From Streptomyces sp. NBC_01497 (lineage in GTDB: Bacteria > Actinomycetota > Actinomycetes > Streptomycetales > Streptomycetaceae), in contig NZ_CP109427.1 in assembly GCF_036250695.1 (NCBI RefSeq), positions 62,001 through 126,000 on the forward strand: a stretch of 64,000 bases of DNA, read 5' to 3'. Position 1 is the first letter of the stretch. Every line of letters starts with the position of its first letter. This document shows, piece by piece, positions 8,970-17,454 of the stretch. A model generated the notes under the pieces. That model was given only the letters and a program-made list of their open reading frames with translations, searched no databases and was not told where the DNA came from. The position numbers were made by a program, and so were the translations under genes.

Positions 8970-9539
8970 TCAGGCGCCGGCGGAGACCGGGCTGCCGGTC
9001 CGGGCGAACTGCTCGATGATGGCGGCGCAGAAAGCGGGCAGGTCCGCGGGCGAACGGCTCGAGGTGAGTTGGCGGTCGATGACGACCTCTTCGTCGACGA
9101 CTTCGGCTCCGGCGTTTCGCAGATCCGTGCGGATGCTGGGCCACGAGGTGAGACGGCGTCCGCGTACGACATCGGCCTCCGCCAGGGTCCACGGGCCGTG
9201 GCAGATCGTGGCTACCGGCTTCCCCGCGTTCATGAAGGCTTGGACGAAGCCGATGGCGTCCTTGTTCGTACGCAGCTGGTCGGGGTTCATGGTGCCACCG
9301 GGCAGCAGCAGGGCGTCGTAGTCGTCGGCGGAGGCGTCCGAGACGAGTTGGTCGACGGGGAAGGTCCCCGCGGGGTCCAGGTCGCCCTGGCGGGCCTGTA
9401 TCTCTCCGGGGTGGATGGAGAGGACTTCTGTCGTCGCACCGGCGCCGTAGAGTGCGCCACGCGGCTGTTCGAGTTCGACGCGCTCAACGCCGTCTGTCGC
9501 CAGGATCGCAACCTTACGGCCGCGGAGTTCGTCTGCCAT
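8970..9539 (-). CDS. DJ-1/PfpI family protein (type 1 glutamine amidotransferase-like)
   Basis: The 189-residue protein has the PfpI layout. A KVAILATDGVERVEL strand carries the conserved acidic residue, then comes YDALLLPGGTMNPDQLRT, and the nucleophile elbow is VATICHGPWTLAEADVVRG with the reactive cysteine followed by histidine. Family members act in the cytosol as stress-induced deglycases, glyoxalases or proteases. ATG 9539 is preceded by AAGGA at 9 nt, so it is preferred to the ATG three codons upstream. A strong hairpin follows the stop. The next gene downstream in transcription is a broken oxidase. Confidence 0.88.
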   Translation of the reverse strand: MADELRGRKVAILATDGVERVELEQPRGALYGAGATTEVLSIHPGEIQARQGDLDPAGTFPVDQLVSDASADDYDALLLPGGTMNPDQLRTNKDAIGFVQAFMNAGKPVATICHGPWTLAEADVVRGRRLTSWPSIRTDLRNAGAEVVDEEVVIDRQLTSSRSPADLPAFCAAIIEQFARTGSPVSAGA

Positions 9540-9718
9540 GGTTCTCATTCCTTGTGTCGGGAGCTTGTGAGGGCTGCTGTCCGGGGAGTCAAGGACGGAC
9601 CCTGGACGCGGATCGTGCGTCATGACCGCTGGACGCGCGCGATCGCAGCTGGTTCAGATCGACCGCAGCGCATGCGGCTCATGCCTGTCCGACCTCGGCG
9701 GAGCCGGGGCGATCGCCG

Positions 9719-9748
9719 CCCGTCTCCCCGACCGGTCCAGGAGACGGG
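9719..9748 (-). terminator. Hairpin terminator after fdhA
   Basis: CCCGTCTCC pairs with GGAGACGGG across a 12-nt loop, about 20 bp past the stop of the formaldehyde dehydrogenase gene. Confidence 0.55.
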
Positions 9749-9768
9749 CGGCACGGCGGCGGCAGTCG

Positions 9769-10944
9769 TCACCGCTTGTGGCCGTTTCCGTGTCCGTCCG
9801 GGTGCAGGACCACCTTGGTCCAGCCCTCGTCGCGGGCGTCGAAGTGCTGGTAGGCGGTGGATGCCTCGTCCAGGGGCAGTTCGTGGGAGACGAGGAAGCT
9901 CGGTTTGGCCTTGCCGCCGGCGATCAGGTCCCGCAGGGCCCGGTTGTACCGCTTCACCGGCGCCTGTCCGGTGCCCATCTGCTGGCCCTTGAACCACATG
10001 AGGCCGAAGTCGATCGGAACCTTTCCCCGTGCCTCCAGCTTCCCCTGGGCCTGCTCGCCACCGGGATCCTGGGGCATGAACACACCTACCACGCCGATGT
10101 CGCCGGTGAACCTGACCGAGTCGATCAGTCCGTTGAGTGTGAGGCTGGCGTCCTCGTTGCCCTCGGCGTCGTGCGCCTGGTAGCCGACGCACTCACAACC
10201 GTTGTCGGCACCCAGACCGAGGGTGGCATCCTTGACGACCTCCGCCGGCTCGTGCTCGGCGGTGTTGATCGGGATGGCGCCCATCTCCTCCGCCTTCTGC
10301 AGCCGGTCGGGTTGGTGGTCGGCCACCCACACGCGGCCGGCTCCCTTCAGGAGGGCGGAGTAGGCGGCCATCAGCCCCACGGGGCCGGCCCCGTACACGA
10401 TGGTCTGGTCGCCCGGCTTGACGTGGGCCATCTCGGTGGCGTGGTACCCGGTGGGGAAGATGTCGGCGAGCATCACGTAGTCGCTCTGCCGCTCGGCGGC
10501 GTCCTCACCAAGACGCAGCGCGTTGAAGTCGCCGTAGGGCACGCGCAGCAGTTCCGCCTGGCCGCCCTGGTAGGGCCCCATGTCCGCGAATCCGTAGGCG
10601 GCTCCGGCGAGGGCCGGTTCCGGCTGCATGGTCAGGCAGTAGTTCGTCAGCCCCCTCTCGCACTGCTTGCAGAAGCCGCAGGCGATGTTGAACGGCAGAA
10701 CCACGTACTCGCCGACCTGGACCTTGCTGACGGCCGAGCCGACCTCCACGACCTGGCCCATGTTCTCGTGGCCGAGCGTGCGGCCCGTCTCGAACGAGGT
10801 GCGGCCCTCGTACATGTGCAGGTCCGAACCGCAGATGTTGGTTGTGGTGATCTTGACGATGATGTCGCAGGGGTGCTCGATCCTGGCGTCCGGTACGTCC
10901 TTCACCGTGACGTCCCGCGGACCTTCGTATACCGCTGCTTTCAT
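9769..10944 (-). CDS. fdhA: Glutathione-independent formaldehyde dehydrogenase (zinc-type ADH)
   Basis: The 391-residue enzyme would oxidise formaldehyde to formate with tightly bound NAD+. Catalytic-zinc residues lie in NICGSDLHMYEG and GHENMGQVVEV. The structural zinc knot is CGFCKQCERGLTNYC (C-x2-C-x2-C-x7-C). The cofactor motif VYGAGPVGLMAAYSALL starts near residue 185. The extended sequence after the knot and the length near 395 fit the Pseudomonas putida FdhA group rather than ordinary alcohol dehydrogenases. The start MKAAVYEGPRDVTVKDVPD is canonical. It is apparently monocistronic, with a hairpin 20 bp after the stop. Confidence 0.9.
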   Translation of the reverse strand: MKAAVYEGPRDVTVKDVPDARIEHPCDIIVKITTTNICGSDLHMYEGRTSFETGRTLGHENMGQVVEVGSAVSKVQVGEYVVLPFNIACGFCKQCERGLTNYCLTMQPEPALAGAAYGFADMGPYQGGQAELLRVPYGDFNALRLGEDAAERQSDYVMLADIFPTGYHATEMAHVKPGDQTIVYGAGPVGLMAAYSALLKGAGRVWVADHQPDRLQKAEEMGAIPINTAEHEPAEVVKDATLGLGADNGCECVGYQAHDAEGNEDASLTLNGLIDSVRFTGDIGVVGVFMPQDPGGEQAQGKLEARGKVPIDFGLMWFKGQQMGTGQAPVKRYNRALRDLIAGGKAKPSFLVSHELPLDEASTAYQHFDARDEGWTKVVLHPDGHGNGHKR

Positions 10945-11229
10945 GATGACTTCCCTGGTTGTCGTGGCATGACCGCAGCGGCGACGATGAGGAACACTGC
11001 GTGTGAGCCTGAGTCCCGTGAGGCGCTACAGCGATGCTCGGGTGCCTGTGCGGGCCCGCACACCAGGATCTTGGCGGCGGGGATCCCGTCGCCGGTTCGC
11101 CGGTCGAATTACGGCGCCCCGCGACGTAATGTCCGGGTGTCCCCCGGCCCGGTGGCGAAACAGCCATGCACGGACCGACCCGCCGGAATCCTCGAAGCGG
11201 GCGCCACCGACCGACCACGCGTCCGAAAC

Positions 11230-12310
11230 TCAGCCCTCCGCCCCCGACTGGTCACCGCCGGTGTCGCGGAGCATGTCACGACGTTCCTGCTCGCGCTTGG
11301 AGTAGGCGACCGCCCGCACCGCCTCGTCGCTCTCCAGCCCTTACCCCAGGACGCCGCACACCGTGGCGACCTAAGCAACGAACCAGGCCAGCGTCCAGTA
11401 CTGGGCGGCATGCAGCGGGGTCCGTGTCATGGAGGCGAACGTGGCCGTTGAGGATGAAGAGCGCCCACACGAAGTTGATGACCAGTAGCCCCGCGTAACA
11501 GACAACCACCCCGATGCCCACCGTCACGACCGTGGACGCGTTGTAGAGAGCCGCCCGCTTCCTCGCCTCCGGCGAGTCCTCCACCGACCGATGCCACAGG
11601 CGCGCGTCCACAATCAGCCAGCCGACCATGAGTGCGATGGAACCGACCGTGGCAATCACAAGACGTGGAATGTCGAGGGATGCGGCCAGATTCCAGAGTG
11701 TGGAGTTCACGGTGGCGACCGCCCCCGTGGCGAGCGCGGCCGCCAATGCCTTCGAGAGCCCCGGAACCAGGCGCCACGGCCGGTTGGGCCCGGACCATAC
11801 CGCCGAGCACCCTCGGGTAACCGCGCGGCCCGCCGACGACATACCGGAGATCCGCGGCCCCGTCGTCGCCAACCAAGGCGACCGGTGAAACCTCCCGCCG
11901 ACAGACGGCGGGCCCGTTCCGCCGCAGCAGCCTGACCACCGGCCAAGCTGACCACGACCCCCTCAGCCGCCCGCCGGGCCCTCCTGGAAACGCTGGCCCC
12001 CCAGCGAGGGGAGGGACAGCAGCGCCAGGCCGTGCTCATGGCTCAGCTCCACGACGAGCTTGCGCCCCTGCGCGTGCAACGGCAGGTCGGTGAGCGCTAC
12101 AACGACGTCCCAATCCTCTCCACGCCCGCGCGCCCGGATCCGGCCCGCCAACGTGGACAGATCCTCGGTCCCCGCGGTGAAGGGCTCTCTCACGACCCTG
12201 ATGTGGGATCGCCGATGCCGACCGATCCTGTCCACGAGGCGAGCGGGGAGGTCCCGAGCTGCGCACTGCGCGACTTCTGTCGGCGCGTCCGGGTCCGCCA
12301 GGAGCGCCAC
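11230..12310 (-). pseudogene. Decayed gene for a two-domain membrane protein
   Basis: The pieces lie in order on the minus strand. An N-terminal soluble domain (MALLADPDAPTEVAQCAARD, WDVVVALTDLPLHAQGRKLV) is followed after a frame change by ADLRYVVGGPRGYPRVLGGM. Another frame change leads to PWRLVPGLSKALAAALATGA and three hydrophobic helices (ATVGSIALMVGWLIV; VVTVGIGVVVCYAGLLVINF). The tail FASMTRTPLHAAQYWTLAWF is broken by TAG and then TAA before GLESDEAVRAVAYSKREQER and the final TGA at 11230. Streptomyces carries intact uncharacterised homologues with this arrangement. At least two frameshifts and two stops make it a pseudogene. Confidence 0.6.
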
Positions 12311-12694
12311 GACCGAACAGTTTGCGACGACTCACCCACGACAGCTCGTCAGCCACCCGGCGTTCAGAAGCGCCCAGAATGTCCCCGACATAACGTCGGC
12401 ACCCCCGTCGAGACGAAGACCTCTCCCCCGCCTGCAACGGGCGCACCGAGTTCGGCGCGCGAAGAGCGTGACGGAACGTCACAACCTCGACCGCAGGGCC
12501 TGCGAGGCCACCCTCACGGGTGTGTTCCCTTGGCCGGGGCCGCGGCCCCGTCTCCCGACCCGGCGGAGCTTCCCCCGGCGCCGGCCGACGCGGTCAAGGG
12601 TCCGGGGGAAGGCTGAGGCGGGGTTCCAGCGGGGCCCGGTAGCCCTCACGCATACGTCGCTCGCGAAGGGACGCCGTCGGTGAAGCGAGCCCAC

Positions 12695-12832
12695 CGAGAA
12701 CGGAGCGTTATCGCCGGCCAGGAGCACGACCTGGCGCTGGGCATCTGGCACAGCAACACCAAAACGCGGCGGGACGAACTCACCCCCGAGCAGCCGCACG
12801 CGCTCCGGGAGTTCGGCATCGAATGGGCCTGA
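12695..12832 (+). pseudogene. C-terminal scrap of a helicase-associated (HA) repeat protein
   Basis: The last 33 codons read LALGIWHSNTKTRRDELTPE, QPHALREFGIEWA, stop. The pattern of a W, a basic stretch, LT-E-, then LREFGIEWA matches the end of HA-domain repeats found after DEAD/DEAH helicases in Streptomyces accessory regions. Nothing upstream continues the helicase. The stretch from 12.3 to 12.7 kb shows no other supportable gene. Confidence 0.45.
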
Positions 12833-13168
12833 CCGCACAAGCACCGGCGGGGCCCGGCGCCATCACGCTCCCGGCCCCGCGGAGCCCGCCGTCACCTGGC
12901 TGCACCGCCTTTCAGGAGACTCTGTCAAAGGCCGCGGCGGCGGGGACCGACGGGATGCAAGCCCCTGCCACCGCGCCTCGTCGGCTCCGCCCTCGTGTGA
13001 CGATGGCGAGCCGACATCTCGTCACGGCTTCGGAGGCACCACACCCGCCGCCAAGTCCGGAGTCGCATCACCTTCGACCGCCGTTGCCGCCCCTGGTGCG
13101 ACAACGGCGCTCCGCCCGCCCTTGATCGGGCCGCCGTCCCGGCCCGGTCGGGGACCGAAGAGCGCGGG

Positions 13169-13516
13169 TCAGGCGACCGGGTTCTCCAGCAGCGTGACCC
13201 GGTTGCCGTCCAGGTCCTCCAGTGCGGCGATCCGGGTGCGCTCGCCACCCCTTTGAACCGGCCCCGCGCTCAAGCCGCGCTCCGCGATCCGCGCCAACGC
13301 CTCGTCCAGATCGGGCACTTCCAGGTTGAGAAGCGCCGATCCGGCACGCTCGGGATCCTCGAAGACCTGGAGCCAGCCGCCCGGCGTGAGGTGCCAGTCG
13401 GCCAGCGACGCCATCGGCCGGGTGTTCGCCGGGCGTCCCAGCAGCCGTCCGTACCAGACCACCGCGGTCTCGATGTTCCCCACGGGCGCAACCATCAGTA
13501 CGCGTGCGATGTCCAT
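13169..13516 (-). CDS. VOC family protein
   Basis: The 115-residue protein is a single VOC module: ARVLMVAPVGNIETAVVWYG, the LADWHLTPGGWLQVFEDPER strand pair, and the closing ALEDLDGNRVTLLENPVA. Histidine and glutamate positions typical of metal ligands are only partly kept, so it may bind a ligand rather than catalyse. ATG 13516 has AGGTGG about 6 nt upstream; a GTG three codons further up is an alternative. No operon partner is seen. The 320 bp on its left hold no recognisable gene. Confidence 0.8.
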   Translation of the reverse strand: MDIARVLMVAPVGNIETAVVWYGRLLGRPANTRPMASLADWHLTPGGWLQVFEDPERAGSALLNLEVPDLDEALARIAERGLSAGPVQRGGERTRIAALEDLDGNRVTLLENPVA

Positions 13517-13953
13517 AAATGCCACCTGCCTCTGAGTTGTGATCGGAGCGCTTCCCGTTGTGCAGACAGCTTGTAGGCACCAGAACTCATCGCCGGACAC
13601 CCCACACGCACGCCAGGAGTCCCTCGCGGCAGGCGCGGGGGCGTCCGGTCGCGACGGACCGGGTGCGGCCGGATGCCGCCGGCCAGGGGCGTCGGCCGAC
13701 CCGGTCGGTCGCGGGCTACGACACTTGCCACCTCCCGGCCGGACCGCGCCGAACCGGGGGTTCCCCCCCCCGGACTCCACGTCCGAGGGACGACCCGGGA
13801 CGCCAGGTCCGGGGGCGACCCGGCAGCCTCTGCCAGCCGTGCCCGCTCACCCAGCAGGCGTCTGCCGGCCCTGCTCCCTGATCGACTGTGCGATCAGGCG
13901 CGCACACGCAGTGGCTCGCCAGGCGCAGGGGCGCTCGCGAAACGGACTGCCGA

Positions 13954-14022
13954 GTAGCCGGGAGGAATCTCACCTCCCGGCTCTCACAGAACCGTGCGTA
14001 ACAGTCTCCCGTTACACGGCTC
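13954..14022 (-). ncRNA. Group II intron domains V and VI
   Basis: On the minus strand 14022-13989 is a 34-nt hairpin starting GAGCCGTGTAACGGGAGACT and closing ACGCACGGTTC. The length and GAGCCGU...ACGGUUC ends are those of catalytic domain V. It is followed by CTGTGAGA and a GCCGGGAGG/CCTCCCGGC hairpin at 13981-13957 with an unpaired A region, fitting domain VI and its branch point. The 3' splice site should lie close to 13954 (CTAC). Confidence 0.75.
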
Positions 14023-14127
14023 TTGTCGTTCTGATCGTCAGGTCATCACAGCTGCGACGGTGCAGCGCCAGTGCGCGAACATGCGGGGGTATCGCTGGGC
14101 GATCTCCAGCATTTTCGCGATGGCTTT

Positions 14128-14682
14128 TCTGCCGAAGCACGATGGTTGTCACCGGCAAAGCCGATTACGCTGGCGAAAGACCGGGTCGAAGCAGCCTGGT
14201 TGTCACCTGGAAGGCAGGCCACTTGTCACAGACTCTGCATCAGCGGCTCTCCTGCCACCCGGCCGCGGTGTGATACGCGACGACCTGACCGACATGCTCG
14301 GCGAGCAGACGACCGCATGTGGCCCTGCGCGCGACGCGTTGATCACCGGGGGGACCTTCATCGTCTGGGATGGCCTGGTTCCCGCCAATGAGCTCGCAGG
14401 CATCTACCGGGGCCGGCTCCGCTCCACCCAAAAGCGCGGACAGCCGACGCTGGCCCTCTCCGCCACCGTCGACCTCCTCTCCCAGGCAGCTGAAAAGCCC
14501 ATCCGTATCGGGCGCATCGACACTGCGGACGCGTCCTGGACATTCATGCTCTTCCTCAACGCCGCCGCTACCGCAGTACTGGCGTGCACCGGCGTTGCCA
14601 GAACCAAGTCCTCGGCAGAGCCAGGCTTCGACGCGGAGTGACACCAAGGCTGCCTTGGTGTCAATCATCGCGCCTCGGCTCA
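14128..14682 (+). mobile_element. 555-bp inverted-repeat element without a transposase
   Basis: The ends TCTGCCGAAGCACGATGG (from 14128) and TGAGCCGAGGCGCGATGA (reading in from 14682) form a terminal inverted repeat. It continues to 26 bp with 20 matches. The element is flanked by a perfect 5-bp direct repeat GCTTT (14123-14127 and 14683-14687). Removing it with one GCTTT copy rejoins the reverse-transcriptase frame exactly (AERKA-IAKMLE). It carries one plausible gene that does not look like a transposase, so it would need a helper in trans. Confidence 0.75.
14270..14641 (+). CDS. Hypothetical protein carried by the 555-bp element
   Basis: I do not recognise the family. The frame from GTG 14270 (or ATG 14294) encodes about 120 residues with good coding character: ALITGGTFIVWDGLVPANEL, AGIYRGRLRSTQKRGQPTLA and DASWTFMLFLNAAATAVLAC. 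It looks globular, alternating beta and helix, with no DDE, Tyr-recombinase or HUH motif and no signal peptide. It nearly fills the right two thirds of the element, ending about 40 bp from the right end, before a GACACCAAGGC/GCCTTGGTGTC hairpin. Confidence 0.5.
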   Translation: MIRDDLTDMLGEQTTACGPARDALITGGTFIVWDGLVPANELAGIYRGRLRSTQKRGQPTLALSATVDLLSQAAEKPIRIGRIDTADASWTFMLFLNAAATAVLACTGVARTKSSAEPGFDAE

Positions 14683-15880
14683 GCTTTCCGTTCGGCCGCA
14701 AGCCGTTTGTACTTCTGGCGGATCCAGCGCACCAGATAGGAGTTGATACGCATCAAGAAGGGATTCAGCTCCCACGGTCTGAACCGTCCGTAGTAGTTGA
14801 TCCAGCCGGCCACGACAGGGTTGGTCCTTCGGGCAAGCTCTCGGAAGGACAGATCGGACCGGGTGTGCAAACGCCAAGACCGCACTTCCCGTCCCATCTT
14901 CTTCAGGGCGTCTTTGCTGACAGCGGGGTCGAACGACTGGAATGACTTGCCGTATCGATCCTGGTTCTGTCTGGCTCGGAACGTGTATCCGAGGAAGGTG
15001 AACGCCGTATGCTCGAATGCTCTTTGGCGTCGTCCGTCCCTGCAAAATCCGGGTCTTGTCCGGGTGCAGGTGCAGCCCGACCTCAGCCATCCTGTCCACG
15101 AGCGCGGCCAGCACCGTCCGGGCCTGGCGCTCGGTGACGCAGTGCAAGACTGCATCGTCCGCATACCGCTCGAACCAGATGTTCGGGAACTCCCGTGCCA
15201 TCCAGGTGTCGAACGCGTAGTGCAGGAACAGGTTCGCCAACACAGGAGAAACTGGAGCCCCTTGCGGGGTTCCGCGTTCCCGTTGCAGCAGAGTGCCATC
15301 GGGCATGGCCAGCGGGGCTTTGAGCCAACGCCGGACATATAGTTTCACCCAGACGGCGTCGGTGTGCGCATCCACCGCCTTGACCAGCAGGTCCCAGGGC
15401 ACGCTGTCGAAGAACTTGGTGATGTCGAACTCCATCACCCAGTCCCGCTTCCAGCAGCGTTCCCGGCACTTCCCTACCGCGTCCAAAGCGGACCGACCTG
15501 GCCGATATCCATAGCTGTCTGGATGGAAAATAGGCTCCACCCTCCGCATCAGATGCCGTGCCACAACGGTCTGAGCCACACGGTCGGAGACGGCGGGAAT
15601 GCCGAGCATCCTCGTTCCATTTCCGTGCGACTTGGGAATAGCAACCGCACGCACCGGAGGCGGGAAGTAGGAGCCCGATGACATGCGGTTCCAGACCTTG
15701 TACAGATTACTCTTCAGGTATTTCTCGAACGCGTCGATACTCTGGCCGTCCACGCCGGGCGCGCCTCTGTTCGCTCTGACTTCCTCCCACGCCTCCTTGA
15801 CTTCCCACTTAGAAACATCAAACGGCTTGATCTGAGACTTCAACTGGCTCACCGAACTCCTCCCAGACACTGAGGCTTTT

Positions 15881-16651
15881 TCAACCTGCGGTTGAGCTGG
15901 CGTGATGCAGGGTGAGTACGGCCTGGACGAGGCCGGTGATGCGTGTGGTCGAGCAGCGAAGTTTGCGGAGTAGTCGCCAGGACTTGAGGGTGGCCATGGC
16001 TTGCTCGACGAGGGCTCGGATCTTGGCCTGAGATCGGTTCACGGCCTGCTGACCGGCGGAGAGAGCCTCCCATCGGCCGCGGAAGGGGACCCGGATCGTG
16101 CCGCCGGCGCCTTGGTAGCCCTTGTCCGCCCAGCAGGGGAGGTGGGCCTGGTCAAGAGCATCGATGATGCCGTGTTCCCGGGCTGCGCGAACGTCGTGGA
16201 CGGCCCCAGGCAGTGCCGGCGAGGCCCACAGCAGCCGGCCGAACGGGTCGGCGATGACCTGCACGTTCATGCCGTGTCCCTTGTGCTTGCCGGAGTAGTA
16301 GGGCCGGTCGGCAGCGATCCGGTCGATGGGCAGGAGAGTCCCGTCGAGCAGGACGTAAGCCTTCGTCGATGCGGCTTGGACAGCCTCGTCGAGGGTCGGT
16401 GCGAGGGCGGCCAGGAGGTCGACGGCCTCGCTGATGTAGCGGTAGACCGTGCTCGTCCCAATCTCGAAACCCGCTGCGAGCTGGGCGTACGTAGTCCCGT
16501 TGCGCAGATGCGCCAACACCAGCAGAGCTTGACGGCTGACCGATAGCCGGCGCCAGCGGCTTCCGATCCGGCGACGGTGTTCGCGCAGACGAGTGGCGAG
16601 GTACGTCAAGGACCGACTGGACACGTCCAGCCCGCACCGGTAGACAAGCAC
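15881..16651 (-). CDS. IS5-family transposase
   Basis: The 256-residue protein has an N-terminal HTH_4-type region (SVSRQALLVLAHLRNGTTYA, FEIGTSTVYRYISEAVDLLA). The DDE catalytic domain follows: AYVLLDGTLLPIDRI, the second D in LPCWADKGYQGAG, and E in RALVEQAMATLKSWRLLRKL. The frame is complete and undamaged. Translation starts at GTG 16651, immediately below a stem-loop that holds the only ribosome-site-like GAGG, suggesting protection from read-through transcripts. It is full length for the small IS5 subgroup. Confidence 0.9.
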   Translation of the reverse strand: MLVYRCGLDVSSRSLTYLATRLREHRRRIGSRWRRLSVSRQALLVLAHLRNGTTYAQLAAGFEIGTSTVYRYISEAVDLLAALAPTLDEAVQAASTKAYVLLDGTLLPIDRIAADRPYYSGKHKGHGMNVQVIADPFGRLLWASPALPGAVHDVRAAREHGIIDALDQAHLPCWADKGYQGAGGTIRVPFRGRWEALSAGQQAVNRSQAKIRALVEQAMATLKSWRLLRKLRCSTTRITGLVQAVLTLHHASSTAG

Positions 16652-16712
16652 GTGAAGCCTCTGGTGGGTATCGGGTGATCTTGGTCGTGAACCCGTCTAC
16701 CAGAGGCTTCAC
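16652..16712 (-). promoter_or_regulatory. Stem-loop covering the IS5 transposase ribosome site
   Basis: GTGAAGCCTCTGGT (16652-16665) is the perfect complement of ACCAGAGGCTTCAC (16699-16712), a 14-bp stem with a 33-nt loop. The GAGG nearest the transposase GTG is inside the stem. A similar hairpin with the same loop core lies at 2726-2776. Confidence 0.6.
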
Positions 16713-17329
16713 TCATGTGTCGAACCAACTGAGCCGCTACCGGGCGCAAGTTGGCAAAGGCTCACTGTCTGGTTGATGCGATCAACTCAGTCACGAACAA
16801 CCCGGCCCCTTCGCTCCACCTCCGTTAAGAGGCTTCATCACTACTACGGACCGGTCCGCCAGCAGGCCCCGCGTCGGTACTCTGCCCCTCACAGTTTCTG
16901 CTGCTCGGGGTACTTCCTCTCGCCCACTACCCACCGGGCAGTATCGGGACCTGCCTTCTCCTGTTCCGTACGAAAGCAGCAGACCGGACTCGCGTCACCT
17001 ACATGCCGGACACCACCTGGCCAATAAACGGGAACCCGCCAGGCTCATCCCGGGATAGTGGTCACACCCCGGTTTCGATGCCGTCTTTATCTTTTTCGAC
17101 ACGTCAGCAGCGATTCACTTGCGTTCGCCTTTCCGATCCCCACCTGACGCCTCTTACGACGCCTTCTCCTCATCGCTCACCACGACGGTCTTCAGCCAAC
17201 GCAGCATGAGGCGGTTTAGAGCCTCCCCCCGCAGGGCGACTCTGAAGGGCCATACCTTCATCTTTCGCACAGCACCATTTCCAGAAGCGGTCCTACAACC
17301 AACTCCCTTTCATGTTCAGGACACAAGAC

Positions 17330-17412
17330 CACCAAGGTCCACCCCACCACCCTTCTCACCCAACCACCAACACCCCAGCCCACACCCCTCCCCCGCACCA
17401 ACTACCCACCCG
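17330..17412 (-). other. Strongly strand-asymmetric C-rich/G-rich tract upstream of the intron
   Basis: The plus strand is almost free of G and rich in C and A (for example CACCCCTCCCCCGCACCAAC). The minus strand, which is the sense strand of the intron, therefore has many closely spaced G-runs of 3-5. This could form G-quadruplexes or mark a decayed exon. No gene is supportable between 17.27 and 17.45 kb. Confidence 0.5.
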
Positions 17413-17454
17413 CTTAATGTCAGCGGTGCACTGTCCGCAGCGAGGTCAGGGGCT

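Larger units (their letters stand above)
14038..15852 (-). pseudogene. ltrA: Group II intron reverse transcriptase/maturase, frameshifted and split
   Basis: The start is probably GTG 15852, preceded by GGGAGGAG. RT domains follow in order: GAPGVDGQSIDAFEKYLKSN, RMLGIPAVSDRVAQTVVARH, DITKFFDSVPWDLLVKAVDA, GTPQGAPVSPVLANLFLHYA and the catalytic FERYADDAVLHC. Near 15040 the frame shifts by one base after HPDKTRI, and RAFEHTAFTFLGYTFRARQN resumes. The maturase X domain (NPVVAGWINYYGRFRPWELN) is then cut by the 555-bp element. The last piece, AKMLEIAQRYPRMFAHWRCT, lies at about 14.12-14.04 kb. No HNH endonuclease domain follows. The enzyme is inactive as sequenced. Confidence 0.85.
15863..16772 (-). 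mobile_element. IS5-family insertion sequence
   Basis: The terminal inverted repeats are CCAGACACTGAGGCTTTTTC (from 15863) and CCAGACAGTGAGCCTTTGCC (reading in from 16772), with further matches beyond (CAAC.TGCG). The 910-bp element holds one transposase and a 61-nt hairpin at the transposase start. It sits just upstream of the reverse-transcriptase ribosome site inside the intron. No target duplication was obvious. Confidence 0.8.
13954..17270 (-). mobile_element. Group II intron, interrupted by two further insertions
   Basis: On the minus strand a 5' GTGCG-type start is visible at 17270-17266. It is followed by domain I-III-like sequence between about 17.1 and 16.77 kb, including GATGAGCCTGGC, GTAGGTGACGCGAG and GTAGTAGTGATGAAGCC. 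The intron-encoded reverse transcriptase is at 15852-14038, and domains V and VI are at 14022-13957. The span is 3.3 kb. After removing the IS5-family copy (15863-16772) and the 555-bp element (14128-14682), about 1.85 kb of intron remains, a normal size. The exact 5' and 3' junctions are inferred from motif position only. Confidence 0.72.

Noticed and set aside
14038..14660. Continuous reverse-transcriptase C-terminus
   Set aside because: The piece ending at 14680 is not the natural end; the real C-terminus lies beyond the 555-bp element, as the conserved RYPRMFAHW words show.
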